This document shows, in pieces, positions 1 to 11,100 of a DNA stretch of 64,000 nt. Source of the stretch: Ciona savignyi. Taxonomy: Eukaryota > Chordata > Ascidiacea > Phlebobranchia > Cionidae. Each line of letters opens with the position of its first letter. The stretch's first letter is position 1. The DNA lies in the NCBI GenBank assembly GCA_000149265.1, contig CH003412.1:3849452-3913451 (forward strand), given 5' to 3'. A program made the translations under genes and the position numbers. Under the pieces are notes generated by a model. That model saw only the letters and a program-made list of their open reading frames with translations, was not told the DNA's origin and did not search any database.

Positions 1-3000
1 AGAAATGGGTTGGGTTGGATCGTCCTCTGGTCGTGGAGGTTTTCGCACATGATTTTGGACAAAGTAAAACTTCGGATGGCAGCAAGTTGAGCTGTTTAAA
101 ACAATGCTTAAAAACTATTCTAAAAAAATGTTGACCAATTAATATTGCTAAAATTCTAGAAGCAAATAAAAAAACGTATCAAGTTTTTTATTCAAGGTGT
201 GTTTATTCAAGGTGTGTGTATATTAAGGTGTGTCTAACGAATTCCGCCTATGTGCAATTTAAAATAAGGGCAATACTTTGTACCTGGAGTAAAGACAGTG
301 AAAGCTCCGCCATTTTCGTGCCAGAAACGATCGCCTCTTTTGAGTGAACGGAACTGGTAGGCAATAATGTGTGCAAAAGTCGGTCCGACACTTCCACCTC
401 GAACTGGGGTTTCGGATAAGCCACCGATGTACAGATCAACATCATTGACATTGCTATATAAAATAAAATATTTTTTAGCATTTGAAGTGGCCATTAAGGA
501 AGAAACAAAATATTTGTTGGGTTTCTGTTGCGAGAATGCTATTGCGATCTCTTTTAGAGAAATGTCTTTTGTCTGACTTCAAGTGCGATTGCAAACATAC
601 CTGTACACCCTTTGAAGTCTCTGTCTCGCAGTGGCTGGTATTTCAGTAAAGTCGCTGAATCTGGTAGCTTTTTTTAGACCAAATAATTCTCTGTACTCGT
701 TGTAGGATGGCAGACCGTGATCGCGACCCCTCGCAAGGTTTATGGCAAGCAAATCATGACCCCGTCGACCTGAAATAACCGTGTTTGTTTCATATTATTA
801 AAGTTGAACAGAAATTGATCTACCAAATATGTTAATGAAAGAAACATAATTTACGAATTTAAAACCGAATGTCCCATCATCGGTCCATTAGAACAAGTAA
901 ACTGGAACAATTCCCGTTTATTGTTTAAAAATATCTCACCCGCCGGTGCGAATAAGAAATCGTGAAGATCATCAACGAATGTGGGGTCAACAGTTTGAGC
1001 TGCGTCGTTGGTGACACCTCTTAGTATTGAATTCGCTCCACCAAAGTTGGTGGTCAAAAGAGGGTTGGAATTGAAGAAACTAAACATATACATTGTGAAC
1101 TTAATATGGGTTTACTACAAGCCAATTGTTAAATCGTTGGCTAACGTTAATGGTATTCATTTTTTACAACAAAATTAAACATTTTGATATTATTTTATTT
1201 TATTTCTTATATATATTTTGTTCGAACATTTTTGAATAAGTGACGAATTTTCCCACAGGAGCACTTACACAGTAAGTTATATAATCATGGGTGTTAGCCA
1301 CAATACCGCGTACTGTTCCCACAATTACCTGTCTCTAAGGCGAATTGGCGAGCCTTGTACCGCCCAGTGTTGGTTCCGTCTGACAACTTGGCTCGGAATC
1401 TGACTATGTCCGAACCTGAACGCAGCTGCAGCAAATGAGTTGATTACTGTTGCATCGAATGAGGCATCGTACCCGCTCGAATACCCCTGTGATGGTTGTG
1501 GATTATTAAAAATGTGAGACCGAAATAACTAGCTTAGTTAGTACGTCGCCTTTTAGCTGAGTAGGTAGGTATAGGATCTGTGAAAAATGTGCGAAATAAC
1601 TTGCTCAGTTAGTGCGTCGCCTTTCAGCTGAGCATGTAGTTATAGGATTGAAATCGGTCGCTAGCTTTTTGACTATGCTCTTGGCAACGCACTTAGTATA
1701 GACCTCGCGTACGCGGATTAAAGATTTTTTATAAAATAGCAATTATACATCTACATAATTCACAACACATTACAATGGCTTCCGCAACTGAACTCTCGGC
1801 GCGAGTAATCAAAGGTATAGACAGGCATAATTCCTTAACGTAATTTTATAACCCGCTAAAATACAAAAGACACATCTATCTATATTTTGTATGGAAAATT
1901 ATCCTGAATTAAACATGGTTCGCTTACTTGTTCCAAAAGCTCAAGTCCATAGCGGTTAACGAACTGAGAACCGAGTATTATCGGCAAGTACTGTTTGTAA
2001 GTGATGCGTTGATGCATTGCTGCCACGATGGATTTTGCAGTCTAAATAGTAAAATAATTGAGTTAACGTTACAATTACAATCATTATTATTGGCATTCAT
2101 GTTAGACGGTCAGGATTATAAACAATATTGTATCTTGATGGGTTACCATATAGCGGACAAAGGTATTCTGATAAACGCCCATTCCTAGGGATAAATATAT
2201 ATTAGTTATAATGTAATGTTTTACATGCAAACCTGAGCAAGCCTTTGTTTGTTCCAACTCGGGTTAATGACATTCAAGCCATTTACAATCTTATTGTGAA
2301 GACGCAGGAATAAAGTATGAAATGATGTCAGAACGCTGTTTTCGTTTGCTCTGTGGTCACCTGGTAATATAAAAACAATACAAAATGGATTATTACCCTC
2401 TATCAGAACAGTATTTGAATATTTCCTATTTTAATCCGTAGATCGGTTATTTACACACAAAAAAACTTTTTGTGCAAAAAAATCGACACAAAATGAACGC
2501 AACCAAAGTTTATTCAGTTTCAGGTTTATTCAATGTGACATGTGCAGTAGTGAAAGTTAACCGGAACAAAATTCAATCGGACTTTTATCGGACTAAATGA
2601 AAAAAAGAGTTACTATATAAAGCATATTACTTCATTAAACATACCAGCCGCAAAGCAGGGAGCACTGCGTGGTTTATGAAGACCACGGGGACACACCATT
2701 GAGTTGCCTAAACCTGAACCAACTTGAGTTGTCAATGGTAAAGTTGGTGCATTTGCTGGCGCTGAACCATGAGGCGCCAGTTCTCCAATTTTCAACTCAC
2801 CAACCGCTGCGATTATCAGATAAAGGTAACCAATGATACATCAACATATCGAAAAAATGGCTACCTGAATTTTGATTAATCATATCGTCGAATGCACTTT
2901 GGCTGTTGCCGTAAACGTTTCCCGCATCCAAATACGATGTGATTTCGTTCTTCTGTTGTCGAATGTTTGGGTTGCCTGAATCAAGTACACAACACAGGTA

Positions 3001-5064
3001 TATTTGCTGAATCATACTTGCAATCAAATGTTTACTTACAGTGCGCATCTTGGACAGGGTGAGAACGGACAACCGGGAGACATGTTCTTCTATCTTGTGT
3101 AAACTGTACATCGGTGCGCGGGATTTCAATGTTTATGCAATCCGGGTCTGGTCGGTCACATCTGCAGTTCACGCCTGGAACCCCTGGAAAGTATTAGCGA
3201 TTATTACGTAAGTTCGAATATCTGTGTCTCCGCCAAGATGTGGCACAATTTTTTTTTGTAACTAATAGTTTTGTTTGTTCAAGTGTAAATGAAAGGATAT
3301 ATGAAATCTTCATTGTGTTACAGTAATTGGTTCCACAGGAATTTAGCCCACACACTAACACAGTTGCACCAACACATATATTAACCTATACCAATTTTAA
3401 CTCAGATGAATTTCAGCCCACGCCAGTTTTAACCCATGCAACTTATGTGAATAAAATATTACAAGCTGCAATCATCATGTTTTCTATACATAACTTACGT
3501 ATAATAGTAGGTGTGTTGGCAATGTCATGGACAATGTACTGCCCCCAAAACGGCAACACACTACTGGCTGAAGATGAACTCGTCATTGATCCAGCCATGG
3601 TTGTCGACACAAGTCGAGGAGATGGGAGCTCGCCCCCATTCGATGCGACTCTTGGGGAACCTGGTATTTTATTGTGCGTGTTTTAAATTTAAATAAACTC
3701 TTAAAGTATTTATTTAAAATATTGTGATTGGTGGTAAATTTCTGTTAGGAAAAGGCCCATCACGCTCGTAAGCATGCATCAGGCCGGTGAAAGTACTAGG
3801 AGCGTGAAAAGGACCTGTTGTCAGATACATATTCTGTTAGTGTAGGTGATTTAAAAATTAAAAGGCAATTCCGTAAAAACATTTATTTCACATTGAGGAA
3901 TTGGACTTTACCAGTCCGATCGGCATATGCTGGTGGGAGCAATCGGCGAAATGGCCTGTCAACCGAACCTCTGCCGCCATCTACCAGATTATTGCATGTA
4001 CCATCCTGTGCGTAACTGGAAAATCAACGAAATTTTGTATTCTGTGTGAAACTTTATTGGTAAAAGAGTAAACGAAAAGGAATCTAGCACAGTTTACGAA
4101 AATAAACACTGTAACAGAATTATTAATAGTCGAGTAATAGTTTATTCAAAAATGGCAAAACTAGTTTTAAAATCCTAGACCTAACAATAATGCCACGTAA
4201 ACATTGTTGAAATATTCCACAAAAGTTTTGTTTCATAAAGTAGCTAAACTTTACATTTAATTGTTTAATTGGTATATAAACAAGTGTTTAATTGCGTTAA
4301 CCATCTATGTCATTTAAGTTGTACGTTGGAGCTACAACACTCGTGACCAATTATTTATACATTTTACAGAGTTTAAATTGGCCGAAATTAAAACACGTCG
4401 ATAGAAACATCGACGCGTCGCCGAGAAATTATCCCAAGAAAAATTATCCCGCTTAATTAATTAAAATTTTTAGATAACAAATACTGTTGTAATTTTGTAT
4501 ATAATATTACATGCCCGGGTAATTTGCAATGACGCTTTAGATTAATGATAAGGAAATGTTAAAAATCTGCCTCGATAATCTATACTCAAAACAGTAAAAC
4601 ATAATCGAACTTACCTTGTCCTTGGAGTGCTAGGACAAATAGGTTTAGGGGAACATGGCTGTGGTTCTAGCCCTGGACGAGACGTTGGAACTGCCGCACC
4701 TGCACCTGCAGCGGCAGCGCCACCGGCACTTGCGATTGCTCTGCCTAACACTGGCGCAGTTGCGGGTGCATCGAAGTCGAAGTCAAAACGACTTGAGGCA
4801 GAGGGATCTAAAAAAGCAATGAACTTTAAATTGCTTGGTCCGACCTCAGCAGCAATTGGAAACTCGCACATCAAAAATTCGGTTAATTACTAGAATGTTT
4901 TGTAGCCGAGCGTAAACACGACCAAATCGTAAATCGGTTATTTACCTTATTCCAATGTAAGTGTAGGAAAAAGAAAAGAGTACAAAAAACTTACTGTCCG
5001 CTCTCAGAGAACTGATACAGAAGATCAGAATAAACACAAGCAATCGTATTGCTTTCAAACTCAT
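1..5064 (-). CDS. Animal haem peroxidase, minus-strand copy (3' end beyond window)
   Basis: Secreted peroxidase of the myeloperoxidase/peroxinectin superfamily. Exons, in order: 4995-5064, 4615-4807, 3912-4015, 3499-3660, 3040-3183, 2865-2975, 2645-2806, 2233-2360, 1928-2041, 1329-1486, 940-1079, 601-769, 284-453, 1-91 (continues left). All junctions are GT-AG and keep phase. The first exon is a signal peptide (MSLKAIRLLVFILIFC). The second is a Pro/Ala-rich linker that the plus-strand paralogue lacks. Family motifs follow: DGTCNN, FRRLLPPAY, distal WGQYIVHDI (His about residue 167), catalytic Arg in GDHRANEN (about 319), proximal His in FRFGHS (about 423), [16 protein letters not shown]. Oddities: the residue before the distal His is Val where myeloperoxidase has the haem-ester Asp; the Ca-loop reads T-S-Y-L-D-A-G instead of TxFxDxS; the Cys of the FCGL motif is Phe (LFGL). 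Several exon lengths (169, 170, 140, 128, 114, 111, 162 versus 165) match the plus-strand copy, so the two are duplicates. The C-terminus is unseen. Confidence 0.93.
1512..1702 (+). mobile_element. 5' SINE fragment with duplicated tRNA-like head
   Basis: Lies in intron 10 of the minus-strand peroxidase. Two adjacent copies of a tRNA-like head (AGTTAGTACGTCGCCTTTTA and AGTTAGTGCGTCGCCTTTCA) are followed by GGTCGCTAGC, the sequence that follows the head in the TATCC-tail SINE at 14951. The 3' part of the element is missing. Confidence 0.5.
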
Positions 5065-5105
5065 TTCTGTAAGTTGCTCTAATAAAAGCCTATAGGATAT
5101 AATAA

Positions 5106-5112
5106 TTTTATA
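5106..5112 (-). promoter_or_regulatory. Candidate TATA box for minus-strand peroxidase
   Basis: On the minus strand this reads TATAAAA, 42 bp upstream of the peroxidase start codon at 5064. That spacing would give a very short 5' leader. It is AT-rich surroundings, so a chance match is possible. Confidence 0.3.
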
Positions 5113-6348
5113 AACAATTTTCTAATACTGCACGATCACAGTTTAAAAATGATCAATTCTTTGCAAAATCTTCAGCTATAAAAAACTTATAACGTTGTGT
5201 CGGTTAAAGGCTGCGACATTCACGGGCAATATCTGATATGTGACTCAGTGCTCGCGTTACTCGAGATATATTGGCACAAGCTGTACTTACGTCATTTCAC
5301 TGGAAGATGGCATTTAACGGGAAAGTTTACATTGTCCGATTTTCGATGTAATCGCGTCGGAGGTTTATTTTGGAAACCGCGTTTAATTATCCGAATCATT
5401 GGCTACATCGGCGAAGTTAATTGCTGATCTGTAAGAATTTAATTGTTCATTAAGACTCCGGCATGATACGACGCGCAATAACTATTATGTTGAAACAACG
5501 TACAAAATGGTGTTTCAGACGTGGCCAGTCATTCAAGGCTGGTTTTGGCGCGGTCGTGCGCTTAGCTGGGTTTCGGATGGTGATTAATTACATAAACAAA
5601 TCACGGAAATTTCCTGCTGGATTTCAATCAGTTTCTTATTAATCACTTCATGAAAAACAGCTATCCATTTATGATGCTTAACTACGATTTGATTTTTCAA
5701 TTTAAATCGGGACCAAAAGTATGAACTGACCCCGAAGCGGTTTGCACGCCGCAGGGGGTTTCGCAAAGAAAGTACCTTTCTCAGGTGTTTAGTTCTTCAT
5801 ACGTCAAAAATATTTCTTCTTAATATTAAAAATGATAGCATTTAAATTAAACGTTATCTTGTATTTTACCATGTATAAAAATGAGCTACACGTTCTGTTT
5901 AACATCGAGTAATTCGGTACCTACAATCAGGTTACTAAAGAGGGGGTAGTGTTTTAATGTTTTAAATACGATGGACATATTTTATCGGTTTACGTTTAAC
6001 CAATTAAACCACTTGGCCGCGTCAACGTCTCCCGAAATTCCTTACACAAAGAGATAACCATATAAGCTATTTAATGGTTTCGATTTTTGCAACATTTCAG
6101 CCGATGATCCAACCACCACTGAGGTCATAGAAATGAGCGGACCGGCCGGACCAAATCACAGTTTATCACAAACCAAACAACGAATCTATTTTAAAGCTGA
6201 TTTACGTAATGTCTAACACGTTGGTAATTCCGGTTCATAAAAGTACGCTGTCGAATGCAGAAATAATTAATTAATCAGAAATTTAGCAAATTTGTCGCTT
6301 TGGGTGCAGACTATACACTTTTACAGCCTTGTTGCCGAATGACGCGAA

Positions 6349-6520
6349 GAATAGGATAGAATATTCATGTTTATCTCCTTAAATGAAACATAGGAAAATC
6401 GTCAAATCACCTCGCGTTCATCGTTGTGTTACCAAAGCTATTGCACTGTATTATGTTGTTCCTATTATTTCGTAGAACCATCATTTCACTGAGTTCAGGC
6501 AAGTTCAGGGGGAAAAAGAC
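6349..6520 (-). mobile_element. Degenerate TATCC-tail SINE
   Basis: The segment begins with GAATAGGATAGAATATTCAT and keeps family landmarks (ATTCATGTTTATC, TCACCTCGCG, GTTACC, GTTCAGGCAA) found in better copies at 12729-13029 and 17410-17712. It is in reverse orientation and strongly diverged. Confidence 0.6.
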
Positions 6521-6734
6521 CAAATAAGGTCATTAATGGTCTTGAATACACACTTTATAAAAAGTATACTTGGACATTAGACATTAGTGTTACTGTTTAG
6601 TGCAACGCAACTTTTTTATATTTTTTATATATGCCCAGAAGTTGTTAAATTCCGGGAAAACGCGCCTGGATTTGTACCAGCGTGTGAGCACCTCTGGTGG
6701 TCATTATTCGGTTTCTATAAAATTGTAACACTGC

Positions 6735-7080
6735 CGTCTGGTCGTGTTGCAAAAAGGTAAACGCCAACACTACGATGTACCAATTCTATAAAACCTGTCT
6801 TGGTAATGAGCACATCATGGCTTCGAAATCTGACCCAGTAAAATAAAATTGTAACGATTAATAAATACCACATTGATAACATTATACCGCACTTATAAAA
6901 AATGGTCATAAGGGACGATGGGTTCAAAACTTAGCCTGGTTAGAAAAAATGTGATTTCGAATAGTAATGTACAGTCGTGTGACCCGGATGGTTAACGCGC
7001 AAGATACATATGCCGAATTATATACAAAAACGGTATATTGACGAACCCTTCATGGACTTAAAAGTCGCCCAGAGAAAAAA
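6735..7080 (+). mobile_element. Cluster of degenerate Ser/Leu-tRNA-like SINE copies
   Basis: Three decayed units in tandem each retain the tail motif of the family (for example GAGCACATCATGGCTTCGAA, GACGATGGGTTCAAAACTTAG) or its head (CGTGTGACCCGGATGGTTAACGCG). Intact relatives are at 44046-44312. Confidence 0.55.
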
Positions 7081-8056
7081 ACAACTTACTGCCGACAGTC
7101 TCCAGCATTTGGGTGATGTAGTTTTCGAGACAAATTTTGATTACCTAAAAAGTATCTACAAAATCAAAATTGCGGTTGGTTAGTGACCTTGCCGTGTTAA
7201 GCAAAGTAATAATAATGAAAACCTCGGTAAAGTTGTTTTTATAAAACAGAAGTGTAAACAAATATTATCTTATAAAGTTACTTCACAACATCGGGTATAC
7301 ACTCTCTATGCATGCTGGTATACAGAAAACATAAAGGGTCCAATTAAGCAATGAATCCAGGAATCCTGATTACAAAGTCTTGCAAGTTAAACAAATGGAT
7401 CCAAGTGGTGTCTGATTTAACGGTTAGTGCAACCACAAGATATAACCGGCAAACCATGGTATACGGGCCAGTAAACTATGATTACATATTGTATAAAAAT
7501 ATTTAAGGTTTACCCAGCGGCCGACTTTAACACGCTTTCTATGCAGTTGTTAGCCGGGGAAAAATGTAACATGTCCTCAACCGTGAACACGATTTGCCTT
7601 GTTCCATTATCACTGTTTTCTCACTGCGGTGCAAATTATGGGAACACTCTTCGCTTTTTAAAAATAAGCATAACCAAAACATTTTATATAAATCAAAATG
7701 TAAGTTTAACGATCATTTTTCTAATACATTATCACACAATATTCGTCCAGTCCTATTTGTCTATAGTTAATTGCATATAGGTATAGCCAGTTATGGGCAA
7801 ATGAATCAAACGCATTATTAAACTGATAATTTGTACTTACATACGCTCTATTTATTTGGCAGTAATGCATCCAGACTGTAAAGACCAGAGCCCGATCATC
7901 TTGATTATTTTAATTCTAATAATTACTTAGCATAATTACACTGCATCCTTGCCGAATGCGTGTTCTCCTATTATATTGAAAACTGTGTATTGAACCCCAT
8001 GTTCGTATAAGTGTATATATTGCATCCAATCATATTGTAATTAAAAACTGCGTTGA

Positions 8057-8064
8057 TATAAAAA
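8057..8064 (+). promoter_or_regulatory. Candidate TATA box for plus-strand peroxidase
   Basis: TATAAAAA lies 96 bp upstream of the start codon at 8153. With a start site about 30 bp downstream it would leave a leader of roughly 65 nt. Confidence 0.4.
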
Positions 8065-8152
8065 CCGCTCGATGCAAGTCCTGTAGAACACTTAGCAGCA
8101 AAAGCAGAAGACAACTTTTCATATATTTCATAATTCGTCTTTTTATAAAGCG

Positions 8153-11100
8153 ATGAGAGAAGTCCTTTTGTTTCTGCTTGTTTGGCGCTTGAACTACGGC
8201 ACTGTTTTTGGTAAGTAATGAATGCTTTTTATACCTGATAAATTATTTACGATACAATCGGTTGACGTTATATGCATTGGAATTATTTTTTACCGCCCAC
8301 CGACTAAGTAGCCTATATGTATTTTTATTGAATACTTAAAAGAGCGTTCCTCACAATCACGATTATTTTTTGCACCATCACAACATAAACACACTTTTAG
8401 TAAAAACAAAACTCTAAGCCAAAATTCATATCTAGCTGACATCCGAAGAACGAGTATTTCGAGAGTAAATCCGGTTGCGCCATTCCCAATACCATCCGAC
8501 AATCGGCCGACGGTAGCGCCCGACACTTCAAAATGTTTTTCTCAGCCATCTTGTCCACCAATACGTACTCACAAGTAAGTGATTCACAACTTCTGTAAGT
8601 TAACTACTACTGCGTTATTAAAAATTCGGCTTCAACATAAATTGTATAATAAATTTATTGTAGATTTCTATCTTCTTTTTTTGTACTACATCGGTTTAGT
8701 AAGAAATTGCCTTATTTACATACAGGTACGTTTTAGCGGATGCAACATGTAACAACCGAATAGACAAGAATAGAGGAAGGTCTAACAGATCACACAAGCG
8801 ACTTCTACCAGCCAAATATGCAGATAAAATCGGTATTTTTGTTTTTAAATACATTTTGCAACTTTTTATCGTGCCAGAATTATAGTTATTAAATTAAAAC
8901 TATTTTTTGCATCTTGGTTTAGTTAAGTTTTTGTTTTCACGATGAAAACACGAAGCAGTGCCTTTGGTAAAAGTTTGGAATGCGGGAAAAAACGGCAAAA
9001 CGACAGTCGTTAGAACATGTCTAAAAACCAATCAAATATCTAGTAAAGAAAAACCTTGTAAAGGAAATGCTAATAAAAAAAGAGATGTTGCCGTTTATAA
9101 TTTTTAAACGTACCGTCGCAGGTATTCCCCGTGGTCTTGCAGGTGAGCTGCCATCTGCAAGACTGGTTTCTACCACTATGACGGCTTCATCGGTGTCCCA
9201 GCAGTCAGCTACCTTATCACATCTTGTACCTTGGTGGGGACAATACATTGCCCATGACATCACAAAGACGCCAGACACCGAGAAAAGTAAGCGGTACATT
9301 TGACAGAAATTGCTTTACCTGAATAACATAAAAACTTCGTATGTACTTTCAAATTCCTTTGATATTGTCGTATATAAGATTCACCCACCTTTCACAGACT
9401 ACGACGGAACACCGGTACAGTGCGGTTGCAGCAATCCGTCACAGGAGTGTTTTAATATCCCCATACCAGTAAACGACGTTCAGCGGGCGCGGGAAAATAA
9501 AACGTGCTTCTCGTTCAAGCGTTCAGAACCTGTACCTGACACAACCAGCAACAACTGTAAGCAGCGGGCGTTATTTACGTTTTCCGAATTCTCTGCATCA
9601 CGTCGCTTAACTCGACGTCTGTATCACGTTGATTAACTCCAAGTCTGTATCAAGTCGCTTAACTAGAAATTATAATGTCCCTTTTTGTACCATAGGTGAC
9701 ACTTCTGTAAGGCAGCAGCTGAACTTGCTTACCGGTTTTATAGATCTAAGCACCGTTTACGGGAATACACAGGAACATTTGAACGCTCTCAGGGATGCAA
9801 ATTCAAGTAAACGTTGAGCCTGAGTTTTAATTCGCTGATTAACGATAGTTGAAGTAAAATCTCTTGCTTTAGGAATAGGAGAACTGAAGATTCAACAGCA
9901 TGGTTATGGTGGTACTGATAAGAACTTGCCATTACAAAGCGAAGTCGATTCAACAATCAGTTCTTCCATGTCCTGCCCGTTAAACATTCACAAACCAACC
10001 AACGTGCCTTGCTTCGTAGCAGGTAAAGATCTAATATGCTTAAGAATTGTATTTTAAACTTTTTTATGCAGGAGACCAACGAGTAAACGAGAACAGTGCT
10101 CTAACCTCGGTACACACGGTTATAATGAGAAAGCATAATCAAATCGCAAATGCTTTATACGCTATAAACCCAGCGTGGGATGGAGAACGGATATTCAATG
10201 TAGGGATTTATTTATTTGGTGATACTGTGTACAAGAGGTTTTAACATTTTTTTACCAGAATACTCGTTCGATTTTGACCGCCATTGAACAGTACGTAACC
10301 TTTAAATACTTTCTACCTGCGGTGATTGGGGAAAAACATATGAAACGTTTCGATTTGACTTCAGTTTCAAAGGTTGGTAATATTTTAACATGGTATCACA
10401 TATCCTATCCCAGGGATGTCCACACTGCGGCCCACCTGAGATTTTTATTATTTTCACTTCAAGTAGTATTTTGAACTTTGAATCTTAGCCTAATTAAAAT
10501 GTATCAGTCAACTTCTAGGGGCGCAGTAATAGTAGGCTCTATAAAGTATGGGAGCAACAGGAATACAGGATTATAAATTAATGGTTTTTAATTGTTTCTT
10601 TATGTACCAATTTGTCTTTAAATTTACTAGGTTCTGCGGCCTATTGAATTATTTTAAGTGAAAATGCTGCCCACTGCAATAAAATGTTGGACATCCCTAT
10701 CCTATTCTATCCTATCCTATCCTCCTATCCTGAGTGTATTTTGCTTTGATAGGGGTATTGGTATGGATATGATGCTACATACGACGCAACCGTGTCAAAC
10801 TCCTTCGCCACCGCAGCATTTCGATTTGGACACAGCCAAATTGGAATGTACTTAACGAGGCCTAACCCATCATGGAATGGAAATCAAGGTCCAAGATTCA
10901 GACTCAAGGACAGGTAAACATCTATAACGTTGCTTGTTAGGTAAAGGCTATTATGCTTCATTACTCGTGTCTTTTTAAGTGTTTCAACCAACGAAAGTAT
11001 TATTTTATTTTGGATAATTTTAGCTTTGTAACTAGAATACTTGATTGACCGTTTTAATGGTAGTCTACACCTACGTACTACATGGGGTTCATAATGGTCA

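Larger units (their letters stand above)
5113..8056. other. Divergent intergenic region between two peroxidase genes
   Basis: About 3 kb separate the two start codons and no coding exon is recognised here. It contains a decayed TATCC-tail SINE (6349-6520) and degenerate copies of the Ser/Leu-tRNA-like SINE (about 6735-7080). Any shared regulatory elements of the head-to-head pair would sit here; none could be identified by eye. Confidence 0.5.

Noticed and set aside
8525-8573. Possible micro-exon between peroxidase exons 1 and 2 (29 nt before a GTAAGTG donor)
   Set aside because: Including it breaks the phase into the next exon, while direct splicing from 8210 to 8737 keeps the frame.
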